A stretch of DNA of 64,000 nucleotides, from NCBI RefSeq assembly GCF_018614205.1, contig NZ_JAGGOS010000094.1, positions 1 through 64,000 on the forward strand, read 5' to 3'. This document shows positions 17,752-25,921 of the stretch, in pieces. Origin of the DNA: Streptomyces sp. ISL-36. GTDB lineage: Bacteria > Actinomycetota > Actinomycetes > Streptomycetales > Streptomycetaceae. Position 1 is the stretch's first letter. Each line of letters opens with the position of its first letter. The notes below the pieces were generated by a model. The model searched no databases. It had not been told where the DNA came from and was given only the letters and a program-made list of their open reading frames with translations. The position numbers and the translations under genes were made by a program.

Positions 17752-18587
17752 GGCAGTTCATGCACCCCGGGCGGTTGTGGGGCACGACCGACGGCCTGGC
17801 CGAGGACTGGGTCCGCCCCCACGTGCTGTGGCTGCCGCACGACCAACCGCACGTGCTCGCCTACCTCCGGCAGGTCGCGAACATCGTCGCCCCGTACGAC
17901 GACATCGTGGCGCCGGTCGCCGAGGCCGACTGGCACTGGACCGTCCAGGCCATCCGTTCCCACGACGCGGGTAGACGGCGTGTGGACCGCGGGCAGCTGG
18001 ACGAGGCCGCAAGGCAGATCCAGCGTCGGCTGCAGGAGCTGGAGCCGTTCGAGGTCGCGATCGGTCCGGTCGCCGCCAGCCGCTCGGCGGTGATCACGCG
18101 GATCCTTCCCGTCGACACCTCTCGGGACGTCGACCCGGCGACCATGCTCAACCGCCACGTACGCGTAGGGGCGGAGGCCGCGGGGCTCAGCATGCCGCCG
18201 GCCGCGGAGACCCACTGGGCTCACCACAGTGCCGCGTACGGCCGGATCGACACAGACGCCCCTGGGCTCGCTGCCCGCTCGGACAACCTGGCCTCGGCGT
18301 TGATCCATCTGGCCGGCCATCACATCACTGCCGTCGTCTCCTCTGTATGGCTTGTCTGGGAGCAGCAGCATCCCGAGCGCGGCACGTACACCTTCGAGCG
18401 CGTCCAGCAGCTGTATCTCGCAGGGGCCGCACTCCGTCCACGGCCGGCTCGAGCATGCGGTCCTGACAGTCCCGAACAGCTCGCCCGACACTGCCGCCCA
18501 GCTCCCCGTCAGTGCATGGTCGCGCTGTCGGGGAGGTGGTGCGTCTCCAGGACGCCGGTTGCCCATTCCGCTCCCCATTCCATCTGA
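17748..18587 (+). CDS. 2H phosphoesterase / 2'-5' RNA ligase-like protein
   Basis: The body matches actinobacterial 2'-5' RNA ligase-superfamily proteins: WVRPHVLWLPHDQPHV near the start, first catalytic motif ADWHWTVQ (HxT) near residue 65, and second HHSAAYG (HxS) near residue 163. A final strand/helix follows, VVSSVWLVWEQQHPERGTY. Family conservation stops near QQLYLAGA (about 18430). The proline/cysteine-rich tail to 18587 looks non-native, so the original stop may have been lost. GTG 17748 overlaps the EEP stop. Such enzymes act on 2',3'-cyclic or 2'-5'-linked ends. Confidence 0.68.
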   Translation: MRQFMHPGRLWGTTDGLAEDWVRPHVLWLPHDQPHVLAYLRQVANIVAPYDDIVAPVAEADWHWTVQAIRSHDAGRRRVDRGQLDEAARQIQRRLQELEPFEVAIGPVAASRSAVITRILPVDTSRDVDPATMLNRHVRVGAEAAGLSMPPAAETHWAHHSAAYGRIDTDAPGLAARSDNLASALIHLAGHHITAVVSSVWLVWEQQHPERGTYTFERVQQLYLAGAALRPRPARACGPDSPEQLARHCRPAPRQCMVALSGRWCVSRTPVAHSAPHSI

Positions 18588-19039
18588 GTGCCGCTTCGTG
18601 GTTGCTCGAAGGAGGGGAGTTCCAGGGGGCTGACCGGGTCCGCTCCGTGTTTCACGGTGCAGCCGTGAAAGAGCCGGCTGAGTCGGTCTTCGGAATCCGT
18701 CAGGTCGTGCCCTCGCTGCGGGAGCCCCGCACGGATCACGTCTTCGGCTCGTCGTCCCGGATGCCGCGAACGCAGGGTGGCGATCAGCTCTTCGATCGGG
18801 ACGTCTCTGGGCGTGGACTGGAAGTGGAGGTCAGTGGGCTCGACGTAGAGGAGCAACGCAAGGGTCGGCAGGGCGAAGGTGAACGGGCCGGACGACCAGT
18901 GCTTCGGCCAGCCCGGTTCGAGAAGGTGCGCGGCGAGCCTCAACGCCTCATGCCAGCGGTTGTCTAACGGCGAGTTGCCGTCAGGTACGTAGTGCGCCAT
19001 CCGCCCAGCCGCCCACCACAGTTCCCGTGCGTCGCTCAT
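18509..19039 (-). CDS. Hypothetical protein, island-encoded
   Basis: A 176-residue protein of no recognised family. N-terminal ELWWAAGRMAHYVPDGNSPL and RWHEALRLAAHLL look helical; LPTLALLLYVEP is a hydrophobic strand and DVPIEELIATLRSRHPG a further helix. No signal peptide or zinc motif. The 3' end overlaps the doubtful tail of the convergent 2H gene by 79 bases, supporting the idea that the 2H gene originally stopped earlier. Confidence 0.6.
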   Translation of the reverse strand: MSDARELWWAAGRMAHYVPDGNSPLDNRWHEALRLAAHLLEPGWPKHWSSGPFTFALPTLALLLYVEPTDLHFQSTPRDVPIEELIATLRSRHPGRRAEDVIRAGLPQRGHDLTDSEDRLSRLFHGCTVKHGADPVSPLELPSFEQPRSGTQMEWGAEWATGVLETHHLPDSATMH

Positions 19040-19116
19040 GCCAACAGACTAGGGCCGCCCCACCCCGGTGTTCAGAGGAATCGACCCGGCGACCGGTTCA
19101 CACCTGGTCGGGTTCA

Positions 19117-19953
19117 CTACAACTCCTCCGTGCCGAGCCAGGCCGGAGGCGTTCTCGGCGGTGGGCTCGGCCACGAGGTTCGCTGACAGTCCTCCAAGCG
19201 CACCGAATGAACACGCCCCTCCTCCACAAGGTCGAGCCGAGGCGGCGGCAGAGGAAGATCCCTGGGCCTGCCCTGCAGGGCGGCCACGCAGAGGCGCCAC
19301 CAACACGACCACCCGAGCAACAAGGAGGGAAAGAGCTCCACCGGTGCGCCGACCGTGTCTGCGGCCATCATGACGAGGAAGCCGCGCCCGTACCCGCTGA
19401 TCCCCGCTCGTTCCCGAAGCCCGACGCGGCACGTCCGGTGATCCACGATGGCGCCGGCGGCCTTCGCGGAGGGAAGGCTGATCATGAGGCGGTCTACGAC
19501 CAAGTCCGGCACTTCGTCAGGTCGCATCCAGGCGGCGACCGCCGCTGAGGACTGCGAGGAGCGGAAGAACTGTGGGAAGTTGTCGGCATGAGGCCCGCCG
19601 TCACGATGAGTAATTCTCACGCTAAGCGGTGGCTCCGACGTCTCCCCTCCGTCGGCGTGCACCTCGATGACCGCGGTACCGACACACGGACGTCCATCGC
19701 GAGGAGCTCCCTGCGCCATCCCTGGCTGCGCATCATCCTGGCTCTGATGCCGCCAACCGCCAGCACTTCTCCTCCAGCGGACCACAAGCCGCGCAGCCGA
19801 ATAGGGCTCGTGGCGCAAACGGTCGCACCGTTCCACGAGGGAGCTTAGCGGCACGGCAAAGGGTCCACTGCTCATCCGCAGGGGTGGTCGCACTGCCGCT
19901 TCTAGGCGGCGCGCAAGCTGCCCGGGCTCAACCGAGCGCGACCAGATTTCCAC
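19117..19953 (-). CDS. Hypothetical protein, second gene of membrane-protein operon
   Basis: A 278-residue frame that starts 26 bases inside the end of the upstream coiled-coil gene, so the pair is likely coupled. Residues 1-65 (MEIWSRSVEPGQLARRLEAA ... SSLVERCDRL) and 95-160 (GTAVIEVHADGG, LSVRITHRDGG, DLVVDRLMISLP) look like real protein. Residues about 178-225 include a hydrophobic stretch (LFPSLLLGWSCWWRLCVAAL). The last 50 residues are proline-rich and may be non-native. No family recognised. Confidence 0.4.
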   Translation of the reverse strand: MEIWSRSVEPGQLARRLEAAVRPPLRMSSGPFAVPLSSLVERCDRLRHEPYSAARLVVRWRRSAGGWRHQSQDDAQPGMAQGAPRDGRPCVGTAVIEVHADGGETSEPPLSVRITHRDGGPHADNFPQFFRSSQSSAAVAAWMRPDEVPDLVVDRLMISLPSAKAAGAIVDHRTCRVGLRERAGISGYGRGFLVMMAADTVGAPVELFPSLLLGWSCWWRLCVAALQGRPRDLPLPPPRLDLVEEGRVHSVRLEDCQRTSWPSPPPRTPPAWLGTEEL

Positions 19954-20395
19954 AGAAGCCGACGACCACCCCTACGAACAACGCGACAGGCCCCCAATAG
20001 CTAACCGTTGCCGACTGCAATCCCCCTTCCAGGTACTCGCTGACCTCCATGAGCCGCGCCTGCACGGACCGCCGCGTGGCATCGAGGTCACCTTGGAGAC
20101 GGGCATCCAGACGAGCCGTCACTTCGCGGTCGCGACGACTGAGTTCCTCGGGAACCCCGACCTTCCACTTCTCCAGGTCCTCCACGCGCCGCTCGAGCGT
20201 CTTCGGCTCGCTCGTGACGACGCTGGCGTTGTACGCCTCGGCAGCGACTGCCGCGTTCGAGGCATACACGTGGACGGGGCGCCTGATGTAGTCGCGCAAG
20301 TGCTGGCGCGCAGCACGGATGTCCCAAACTGTCTTGATGATGCCGCCCACTTCCAGCACCGCCGACACCACGTAGAGGGTCGCTGCCGCAGACAT
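19928..20395 (-). CDS. Coiled-coil protein with C-terminal membrane anchor
   Basis: A 155-residue protein. The N-terminal hydrophobic segment LYVVSAVLEVGGIIKTVWDI is followed by a long charged helical region (LERRVEDLEKWKVGVPEELS ... REVTARLDARLQGDLDATRR) that reads as a coiled coil. A C-terminal transmembrane segment follows (WGPVALFVGVVVGFCGNLVAL) with only two residues after it. ATG 20395 is assumed; in-frame starts at 20467 and 20446 exist and no ribosome site is convincing. Unknown function; a sensor or membrane-tethered scaffold is conceivable. Confidence 0.55.
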   Translation of the reverse strand: MSAAATLYVVSAVLEVGGIIKTVWDIRAARQHLRDYIRRPVHVYASNAAVAAEAYNASVVTSEPKTLERRVEDLEKWKVGVPEELSRRDREVTARLDARLQGDLDATRRSVQARLMEVSEYLEGGLQSATVSYWGPVALFVGVVVGFCGNLVALG

Positions 20396-20999
20396 GCCCG
20401 GAGGGTACTGCGCACGATAGGGGTGGAATCCCCGTCGCGGGCTCATGTTGGGTGGGAGTTCAACCATCCGGAGGCTCCGGCTTCGGCAGCGAGGCCTCCG
20501 TCTACCGCCGCGGGGAAGAGCAGGCAGAGTAGGCCTCCACGGCCCGGCGCCGTCACCCGGGATGTCTTGGTCCCGTGTAAGCCCTGGTGGTCACGCTTCT
20601 TGGTGTCGTTGGTGTGTTACTGGTTGTCGATGACGCGGTCGCCGCTGAAGTCGGCGCACCGCATGCTGGAAGCGGTCGCCGTCGGCCGCCGGTCGGCAGC
20701 GAGCCGGCGGCCCGCCAGCTAGCGCCTTGGGGCTCCAACCGATTCATCCAGGCACTCGTTCCCATGTTGAGAACACCTTTCGGCACATGAGCATCGCCTT
20801 GGGCGACGGGCAGTCGATCTTCTATCCGGTCGTTGGGCTTCCGAAGCGCAAGATCGCGGACACGCATTCCTGCCCTGTCACTCGTTCCGGTGAGCAGAAT
20901 CCTTCAGTCACGCGATAGACCGCCGCTGTGAGGTTCATGCTGGGTCTCACCGCACCACCACCTGGTCCAACGCTGTACACATCCTTGGAGACAGAGCAC
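20396..20999. other. 604-bp region without a supported gene
   Basis: Between the divergent coiled-coil gene and the RecD2-like gene I find no conserved frame, transposase fragment or strong hairpin. Short frames here have no family resemblance. It presumably contains both promoters and decayed sequence. Confidence 0.4.
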
Positions 21000-23306
21000 G
21001 TGGCATCCGTGGAGACCCAAGATGTGGTCGAGGGCGTCGTCGATCACCTGCTGCACATCAACTACGACGAGACCACAGTGCTCCGGCTGACCACGGCCGA
21101 CGCCGCAGAAGCCATCACCGCACTCGGCAAGGCCCTCTTCGGTGTGCGGCCAGGGGAGAGCCTGCGTCTGCGCGGTTCGTGGACCCAGCACCCCCGCCAC
21201 GGAAGACAGCTCAGGGTCGAGCAATGCGAACGGACCATGCCCGCCGACGAACGGGCGATTCGCCTCTATCTCGCCTCCGGCATGATCCGCGGCATCGGCC
21301 CGGCCCTCGCCTCCGCGATCGTGGACACGTTCCGCGAGCACACACTGAAGGTCATCGACTCCGAGCCGACACGGCTGCTGGAGGTGCACAACATCGGCGC
21401 GATCCGGCTCGGAAGGATCACGGCCGCCTGGCAGGAACAGAAGACCATCGCCGAGATCATGCTGTTCCTGCAGAACCTAGGAATCACCCCACGTCTCGCG
21501 GTGAAGATCTACACGACGTACGTCGACACCGACGACGATCCGATCGACATCGTGCGCCGCACCCCCTACCAGCTGTGCCGGGACGTGCACGGCGTCGGGT
21601 TCCACAACGCTGACAGGATCGCGCTCGCCGTGGGCGTGCCCAAGCACAGCGCCGAACGCCTCCAAGCCGCGCTCCTTCACGAGCTCGACAAGGCCGGCGG
21701 CCAAGGCCACTGCCACCTGCCCGTACGCGTGCTGCTCGCCCACACCCGGCACCTGCTGTCCGACGACGACCCCGCCACCGCCGAAATCATCGACGACGTG
21801 GTCCTACGGCATGCCTTGGATACGCTGCGCGAGCAGGGGGATGTGGTCACCGAGACACTTCCACTGGCCGTGATGGACGGCACCGACGCAGTGGCGGACA
21901 CTGAGATCGCTCAGCTCGCGCGCTGCCATCGCGATGAGACCCAGCTTGCCTGGCACGTACGCCGACTACTCGCCTCCTCGCCCGCGCTGGCCGAACTCGC
22001 TCCGTGGGACGAACGGTTGACCGCACTCGCCTCGACGGAGACGGCAGGGCTGACCGGCGAACAGCGCCAGGCGATCCACAACGCGCTGACCCAGCCTCTG
22101 TCCATCCTGACGGGCGGTCCGGGCTGCGGAAAGACCCACACCCTGCGCACCCTGGTCGAGATCGCCGACCAGGCCGGTGCCGCCGTCGCGCTTGCCGCAC
22201 CGACGGGCAAGGCGGCCAAGCGCATGGAGGAGACCTGCGGACAGGAGGCGATGACCGTTCACCGCCTGATCCGTCCGCCCGACGGTGACTCCCTCTTCGA
22301 CCACGCCGGCGTGCTGGAAACAGCGGACGTGGTGGTCATCGACGAGGCGTCCATGATCGACCTCTCACTCGCCCGCAGACTCCTCGCCGCTGTCCGCGAC
22401 GGCTGTCATCTCCTGCTGGTCGGAGATGTCGACCAACTGCCCAGTGTCGGCCCTGGTCGCGTCCTGCGCGATCTGCTGGACGTCGAGGACATCCCACGCA
22501 CCCGGCTCACCAAGGTCTTCCGCCAGCACGACGACAGCGCCGCGATCGTGACCAACGCCCACCGCATCCTGCATGGCGAACTGCCACGTGACGACCCCAG
22601 AGCATTCTGGAACCGGTGTGTCCCCACCCCTGAGGACATCGCCCAGCGCGTGGTCGAGCTGGTCTGCGAGCTCATGCCCAAGCACTTCGAAGCCCACCCG
22701 GAAGACGTCCAGGTCCTGTGCCCGGGCAAGAAGAACATCGCCGGCATGAGCGATCTCAACCTGCGCCTTCAGGAGCGTCTCAACCCGCCGGCGCCGGACA
22801 AGCCGCAGCACTACCACGATGGAAAGGCCTTCCGGCTCGGTGACCGCGTACAGCAGGTCCGCAACAACCCCCATCGAGGCGAGTCGGGGGTCTTCAACGG
22901 CAGCAGTGGCACAGTCACCGCTGTCGATGGCGAGGCCCACCAGCTCACGGTCACCTTCACGGACGCGGAGACGGCCGCGTACCCCTTCGCCGATCTCGAC
23001 GAACTCGTCCATGCATACGCGCTGACCGTCCACCGCTCCCAGGGCAGCGAGTACCCGTACGTCGTCGTCCCCGTGATCAACGCGGCCGGGATGATGCTGC
23101 TGCAACGGAACCTGCTGTACACCGCCGTCACCCGCGCCCGCCGGGGTGTCATGCTCATCGGCCAGACCGAGGCTGTCGAGCGAGCGGTCTCCAACAACCG
23201 GACCCAGCGCCGCAACACAGCTCTGCCCCACCGCATCACACACCCGACGTCCGCCGTACCGATCCCGCGAGGCCAGGCACCCACCGGGCAGCTCACCTTG
23301 GGTTGA
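21000..23306 (+). CDS. RecD2-like ATP-dependent DNA helicase
   Basis: Superfamily 1B 5'-3' helicase of about 768 residues, intact. An N-terminal OB-like and helix-hairpin-helix region (RLYLASGMIRGIGPALASAI) and the RecD2 domain FHNADRIALAVGV are followed by SILTGGPGCGKTHTLRTL (Walker A, near residue 370), LAAPTGKAAKRMEE, VVIDEASMIDLSL (Walker B), LVGDVDQLPSVGPG, TKVFRQ, and C-terminal YALTVHRSQGSEYPYVV with NLLYTAVTRARR. GTG 21000 with TTGGAGA upstream is preferred to an earlier ATG at 20938. RecD2 is usually chromosomal; an extra copy in an island suggests a mobile-element or defence role. Confidence 0.9.
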   Translation: MASVETQDVVEGVVDHLLHINYDETTVLRLTTADAAEAITALGKALFGVRPGESLRLRGSWTQHPRHGRQLRVEQCERTMPADERAIRLYLASGMIRGIGPALASAIVDTFREHTLKVIDSEPTRLLEVHNIGAIRLGRITAAWQEQKTIAEIMLFLQNLGITPRLAVKIYTTYVDTDDDPIDIVRRTPYQLCRDVHGVGFHNADRIALAVGVPKHSAERLQAALLHELDKAGGQGHCHLPVRVLLAHTRHLLSDDDPATAEIIDDVVLRHALDTLREQGDVVTETLPLAVMDGTDAVADTEIAQLARCHRDETQLAWHVRRLLASSPALAELAPWDERLTALASTETAGLTGEQRQAIHNALTQPLSILTGGPGCGKTHTLRTLVEIADQAGAAVALAAPTGKAAKRMEETCGQEAMTVHRLIRPPDGDSLFDHAGVLETADVVVIDEASMIDLSLARRLLAAVRDGCHLLLVGDVDQLPSVGPGRVLRDLLDVEDIPRTRLTKVFRQHDDSAAIVTNAHRILHGELPRDDPRAFWNRCVPTPEDIAQRVVELVCELMPKHFEAHPEDVQVLCPGKKNIAGMSDLNLRLQERLNPPAPDKPQHYHDGKAFRLGDRVQQVRNNPHRGESGVFNGSSGTVTAVDGEAHQLTVTFTDAETAAYPFADLDELVHAYALTVHRSQGSEYPYVVVPVINAAGMMLLQRNLLYTAVTRARRGVMLIGQTEAVERAVSNNRTQRRNTALPHRITHPTSAVPIPRGQAPTGQLTLG

Positions 23307-23324
23307 GGGGTCCCCCCTCTCCCG

Positions 23325-25148
23325 TCAGTGTGACGATGGCGCCTCGCGTGCCTGAGCCACCTCGTGGGCGGCACACAGCATCTCCTGTTGCTCCTGGTCC
23401 AGGCTCCGCGGTTGGTAACTGCGCGGCCCGACGGCGAAGAAGGAGATGGCGCCGAAGAACGGACCGTCGTGGCAGCCCAGCAACCGGAGCATCTCCGTGG
23501 CCACCGGATTGGCGTTCTCCCGCGTCGTGGGCACCATTTCGCCGACATAGGCGTGCACCGTACGCGGCTCGTCGAGGATGATCCGGTCCACCAGACCCGC
23601 CCCGGCCGCGCCCACGTTCTCCCGCATGTCCTCGGGGCTCTCTGAGCGGAACTCCAGGGATCCGTCCGAGACCACCAACGCGTACGTGAGCGGGGGCGAC
23701 GGCTCACGGACCCGTGCATCGCTACGCAGGTCCGCGAGGTACTCGCAGAACGACGAGTCCTTCGTCGTCGCTCCACCGCTGTCCGCCGCCTCGGCGAGGT
23801 CTCCGTCAAGCTCAAGAGCTTCCAGGTCCCGAGAGCCGAGGCGCTGTTGCAGGGACCGGAACCGGAGCAGGGCCTCGCTCTCGGCCCTGTGTTGCTCCAA
23901 CAGCCGCAGCAAGGTCGCTCGTGTCGCCGGAGGTGTCACCCAGTTCGGCAGGTCGTACTCGGGTACCGGACGATCCTTGGCGTAACCGAGGCGCCGGCCC
24001 AGGTTGGTCACTGCGGCCGAGGACACGCTCCCAGGCTTGAGCCCGGGGGTGCGCTGTCCCCAAGCCACGGAACTGGCCGTGGCACTCCAGGCGACCGCGA
24101 GGAGCTGACCAAGGGTGAAGCCACCGCGCAGCCCCTCCCGGAACGTGTCGTACGCCTCCTGCATCCGGTGCTCGGGGACCGGCTCCTCCGCGTACTTCCG
24201 CGTCAAGAGGTTGTCCAGGTACATCAGGGCGGTCACCGCATCGAGGTCCTGCCCGATCTCTTTCAGCTCAGGCGCACGATCGAGCAGAATCCGCCGCGTG
24301 TCATCGGCAGTGTCCCGGCGAGCCTGCGGCGCCTCAGCACCAAGGCTGTGGGCGAGCCGCCACGGCACCTGATCGACGTACACGCCGCGGACCGCGTCGT
24401 CGCCGTTGAATGCGAAGTCCCCGATCGTCGCAGGCAAGGTGGGCGCGATCCACCGCTGCCGGTGCAGGTTCTTCAGCGTCTCCACGTCGGCGCTTACTGA
24501 CGTGCCAAGGAGATAGTCGACCTTCTTGAGCGGCCCGAACGACTCACTGTCCTTGCGCTCCATGATGTCGATCACTGTGAGCAGTGCGAGGGCGTCCTGG
24601 ACCGACGGTGGCTCCTCAGGGAGCGGGTGGCCGCTGTGATCGGCGACCCACGCGCTGGCGTTCGACGCCTGCGTCTCGGACTTCCTGCGGCGCTCCTCGC
24701 CGGCACGCTGTTCTGCCTGCCGACGCGCCTCGGCAGCGACCTCACGGCAGGCGTCGCAGGGCACCTTGGCGTTCTGTTCCTCGATGGGAAAGACTTCCGG
24801 CCGCCACCGCCCCGTGCTCGCAAGATCGGAACGGGTCCTCACCGTGATCGGGCTAGCGCATTGCGGGCACAGCAGCGTCAGCACACTGGCGTGACAGGAC
24901 TCCTTCACGATCCGCAGGACCAGAGTGCTGGAGCCGAGGTCGGCGACCTTCCGGCTCCACGTGCCCGGCTCGTAGAACTCCCAGTACGCCAGGCACAGCG
25001 CCTTGTGCTCCTCGGACACCCCGTCCTCGAAGCACACCTCCAACAGTGGCCTCTGCGCACTGGGAAACAGATACCGGCGTACTGCCGACCGCTGCTGCTT
25101 GCGCCCGTTCCGCTGCTGACGTTGGCGTCGACGCTGACGCTTACCCAT
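23325..25148 (-). CDS. Large zinc-ribbon hypothetical protein
   Basis: A 607-residue protein I do not recognise. The N terminus is extremely basic (residues 1-25: MGKRQRRRQRQQRNGRKQQR), then an alpha/beta segment and a likely zinc site, Cys94-x2-Cys97 (LLCPQCAS) with Cys131-x2-Cys134 (VPCDACRE). A charged coiled coil follows (RRQAEQRAGEERRRKSE), then a long helical region. The C-terminal third (YALVVSDGSLEF ... TVHAYVGEMVP) looks beta-rich. ATG 25148 follows GAGGGGGCTCC. Intact, with its own promoter; divergent from the NLR module and tail-to-tail with the RecD2-like gene. DNA or RNA binding is likely. Confidence 0.7.
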   Translation of the reverse strand: MGKRQRRRQRQQRNGRKQQRSAVRRYLFPSAQRPLLEVCFEDGVSEEHKALCLAYWEFYEPGTWSRKVADLGSSTLVLRIVKESCHASVLTLLCPQCASPITVRTRSDLASTGRWRPEVFPIEEQNAKVPCDACREVAAEARRQAEQRAGEERRRKSETQASNASAWVADHSGHPLPEEPPSVQDALALLTVIDIMERKDSESFGPLKKVDYLLGTSVSADVETLKNLHRQRWIAPTLPATIGDFAFNGDDAVRGVYVDQVPWRLAHSLGAEAPQARRDTADDTRRILLDRAPELKEIGQDLDAVTALMYLDNLLTRKYAEEPVPEHRMQEAYDTFREGLRGGFTLGQLLAVAWSATASSVAWGQRTPGLKPGSVSSAAVTNLGRRLGYAKDRPVPEYDLPNWVTPPATRATLLRLLEQHRAESEALLRFRSLQQRLGSRDLEALELDGDLAEAADSGGATTKDSSFCEYLADLRSDARVREPSPPLTYALVVSDGSLEFRSESPEDMRENVGAAGAGLVDRIILDEPRTVHAYVGEMVPTTRENANPVATEMLRLLGCHDGPFFGAISFFAVGPRSYQPRSLDQEQQEMLCAAHEVAQAREAPSSH

Positions 25149-25501
25149 GGAGCCCCCTCGGTATCTGGGCCCCCAACGCTAGGCCAGTGCGGTGACGGCG
25201 TCACGCCCAGCAGACTTCCGGCCACGCAGAGTTGACGTCCACGGTGCGAATCACCACTTGGTCACTTGGCGGGTCATCGAGAGCTGTGGACGTGCCGGAT
25301 TCGCTCTTGCGAGCGAACGCTCGACCCTGCTGAGTGTGTTGATCACACGCCGAGAGGCAGGTGCCTATGGCCGCGCCGAAGCACAGAGTTTCGGCCAGAC
25401 ATGTGCCGAGCGTAAGGCCGGTGGCGTGAATCGCCCGCTCGGCTTGAGGACCGCTGCCTATCATCGTTGTCACGTGTGCAGAGTTGCGGGGGGAATCGGT
25501 C
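25149..25501. other. 353-bp divergent promoter region of the NLR module
   Basis: No gene supported. It holds the zinc-ribbon gene's promoter (25176-25204) and must carry the promoter of the NLR module. I see no clear -35/-10 pair for the latter. A minus-strand frame at 25201-25641 is judged non-coding because it overlaps the start of the NLR partner and has shadow-like composition. Confidence 0.4.
25176..25204 (-). promoter_or_regulatory. Promoter and palindrome upstream of the zinc-ribbon gene
   Basis: On the minus strand GTGACG (25199-25204), a 17-base spacer and TAGCGT (25176-25181) form a plausible promoter 28 bases before ATG 25148. The -35 lies inside the perfect palindrome GTGACGGCGTCAC (25192-25204), a candidate repressor site. 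Confidence 0.45.
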
Positions 25502-25921
25502 ATGGATCCTGAAGTGTTGGCGCAGACCGCGGGAACCACCGTCGTCGCGCTGATGGCCACTGACGCATGGCAGCGGACACGCGAGGGCGTCGTATCGCTG
25601 TGGCGGCGGGTGCGCCCGCTACAGGCGGACGAGGTCGACACTGCTTTGGAGGAGACCCGTGAGGAGATCCTCGTGGCTCACCGCGAGGGCGACTCGGCCG
25701 GCGCCGAGGATCTGGCGCGGGACTGGCGCCGCAGGTTGACGCGTCTGTTGGCCTCCGATCCCTCCATCGCCCAGGAGTTGGAGGAGGTCCTGGCCGAGGC
25801 ACGCGCCTCTCTGCCCGAGGCCGAGCGCCCCCTTGCTCCTTCGGTCCACATGCACGCTCACGCGTCTGGGCACGCGCGGGTCTACCAGGCCGGCCGCGAC
25901 CAGCACATCGTGGAGCGATGA
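25502..25921 (+). CDS. NLR-partner protein: Bell-like helical domain with C-terminal signalling motif
   Basis: A 139-residue protein. The N terminus (MDPEVLAQTAGTTVVALMAT) is hydrophobic. A helical, charged region follows (DTALEETREEILVAHREGDS, RRRLTRLLASDPSIAQELEE), then a flexible His/Pro/Ala linker. It ends exactly with GHARVYQAGRDQHIVER. Small alpha-helical domain plus C-terminal short motif is the plan of Bell-type effectors in bacterial amyloid-signalling systems, which are thought to attack membranes when an NLR seeds the motif. ATG 25502 follows GGGGGAATCGG. The stop overlaps the NLR start in ATGA. Effector function is inferred from architecture. Confidence 0.68.
   Translation: MDPEVLAQTAGTTVVALMATDAWQRTREGVVSLWRRVRPLQADEVDTALEETREEILVAHREGDSAGAEDLARDWRRRLTRLLASDPSIAQELEEVLAEARASLPEAERPLAPSVHMHAHASGHARVYQAGRDQHIVER

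Noticed and set aside
25201..25641. A 146-codon minus-strand frame overlapping the start of the NLR partner
   Set aside because: Ser/Thr/Ala-rich text with no family pattern; overlaps a better supported gene.
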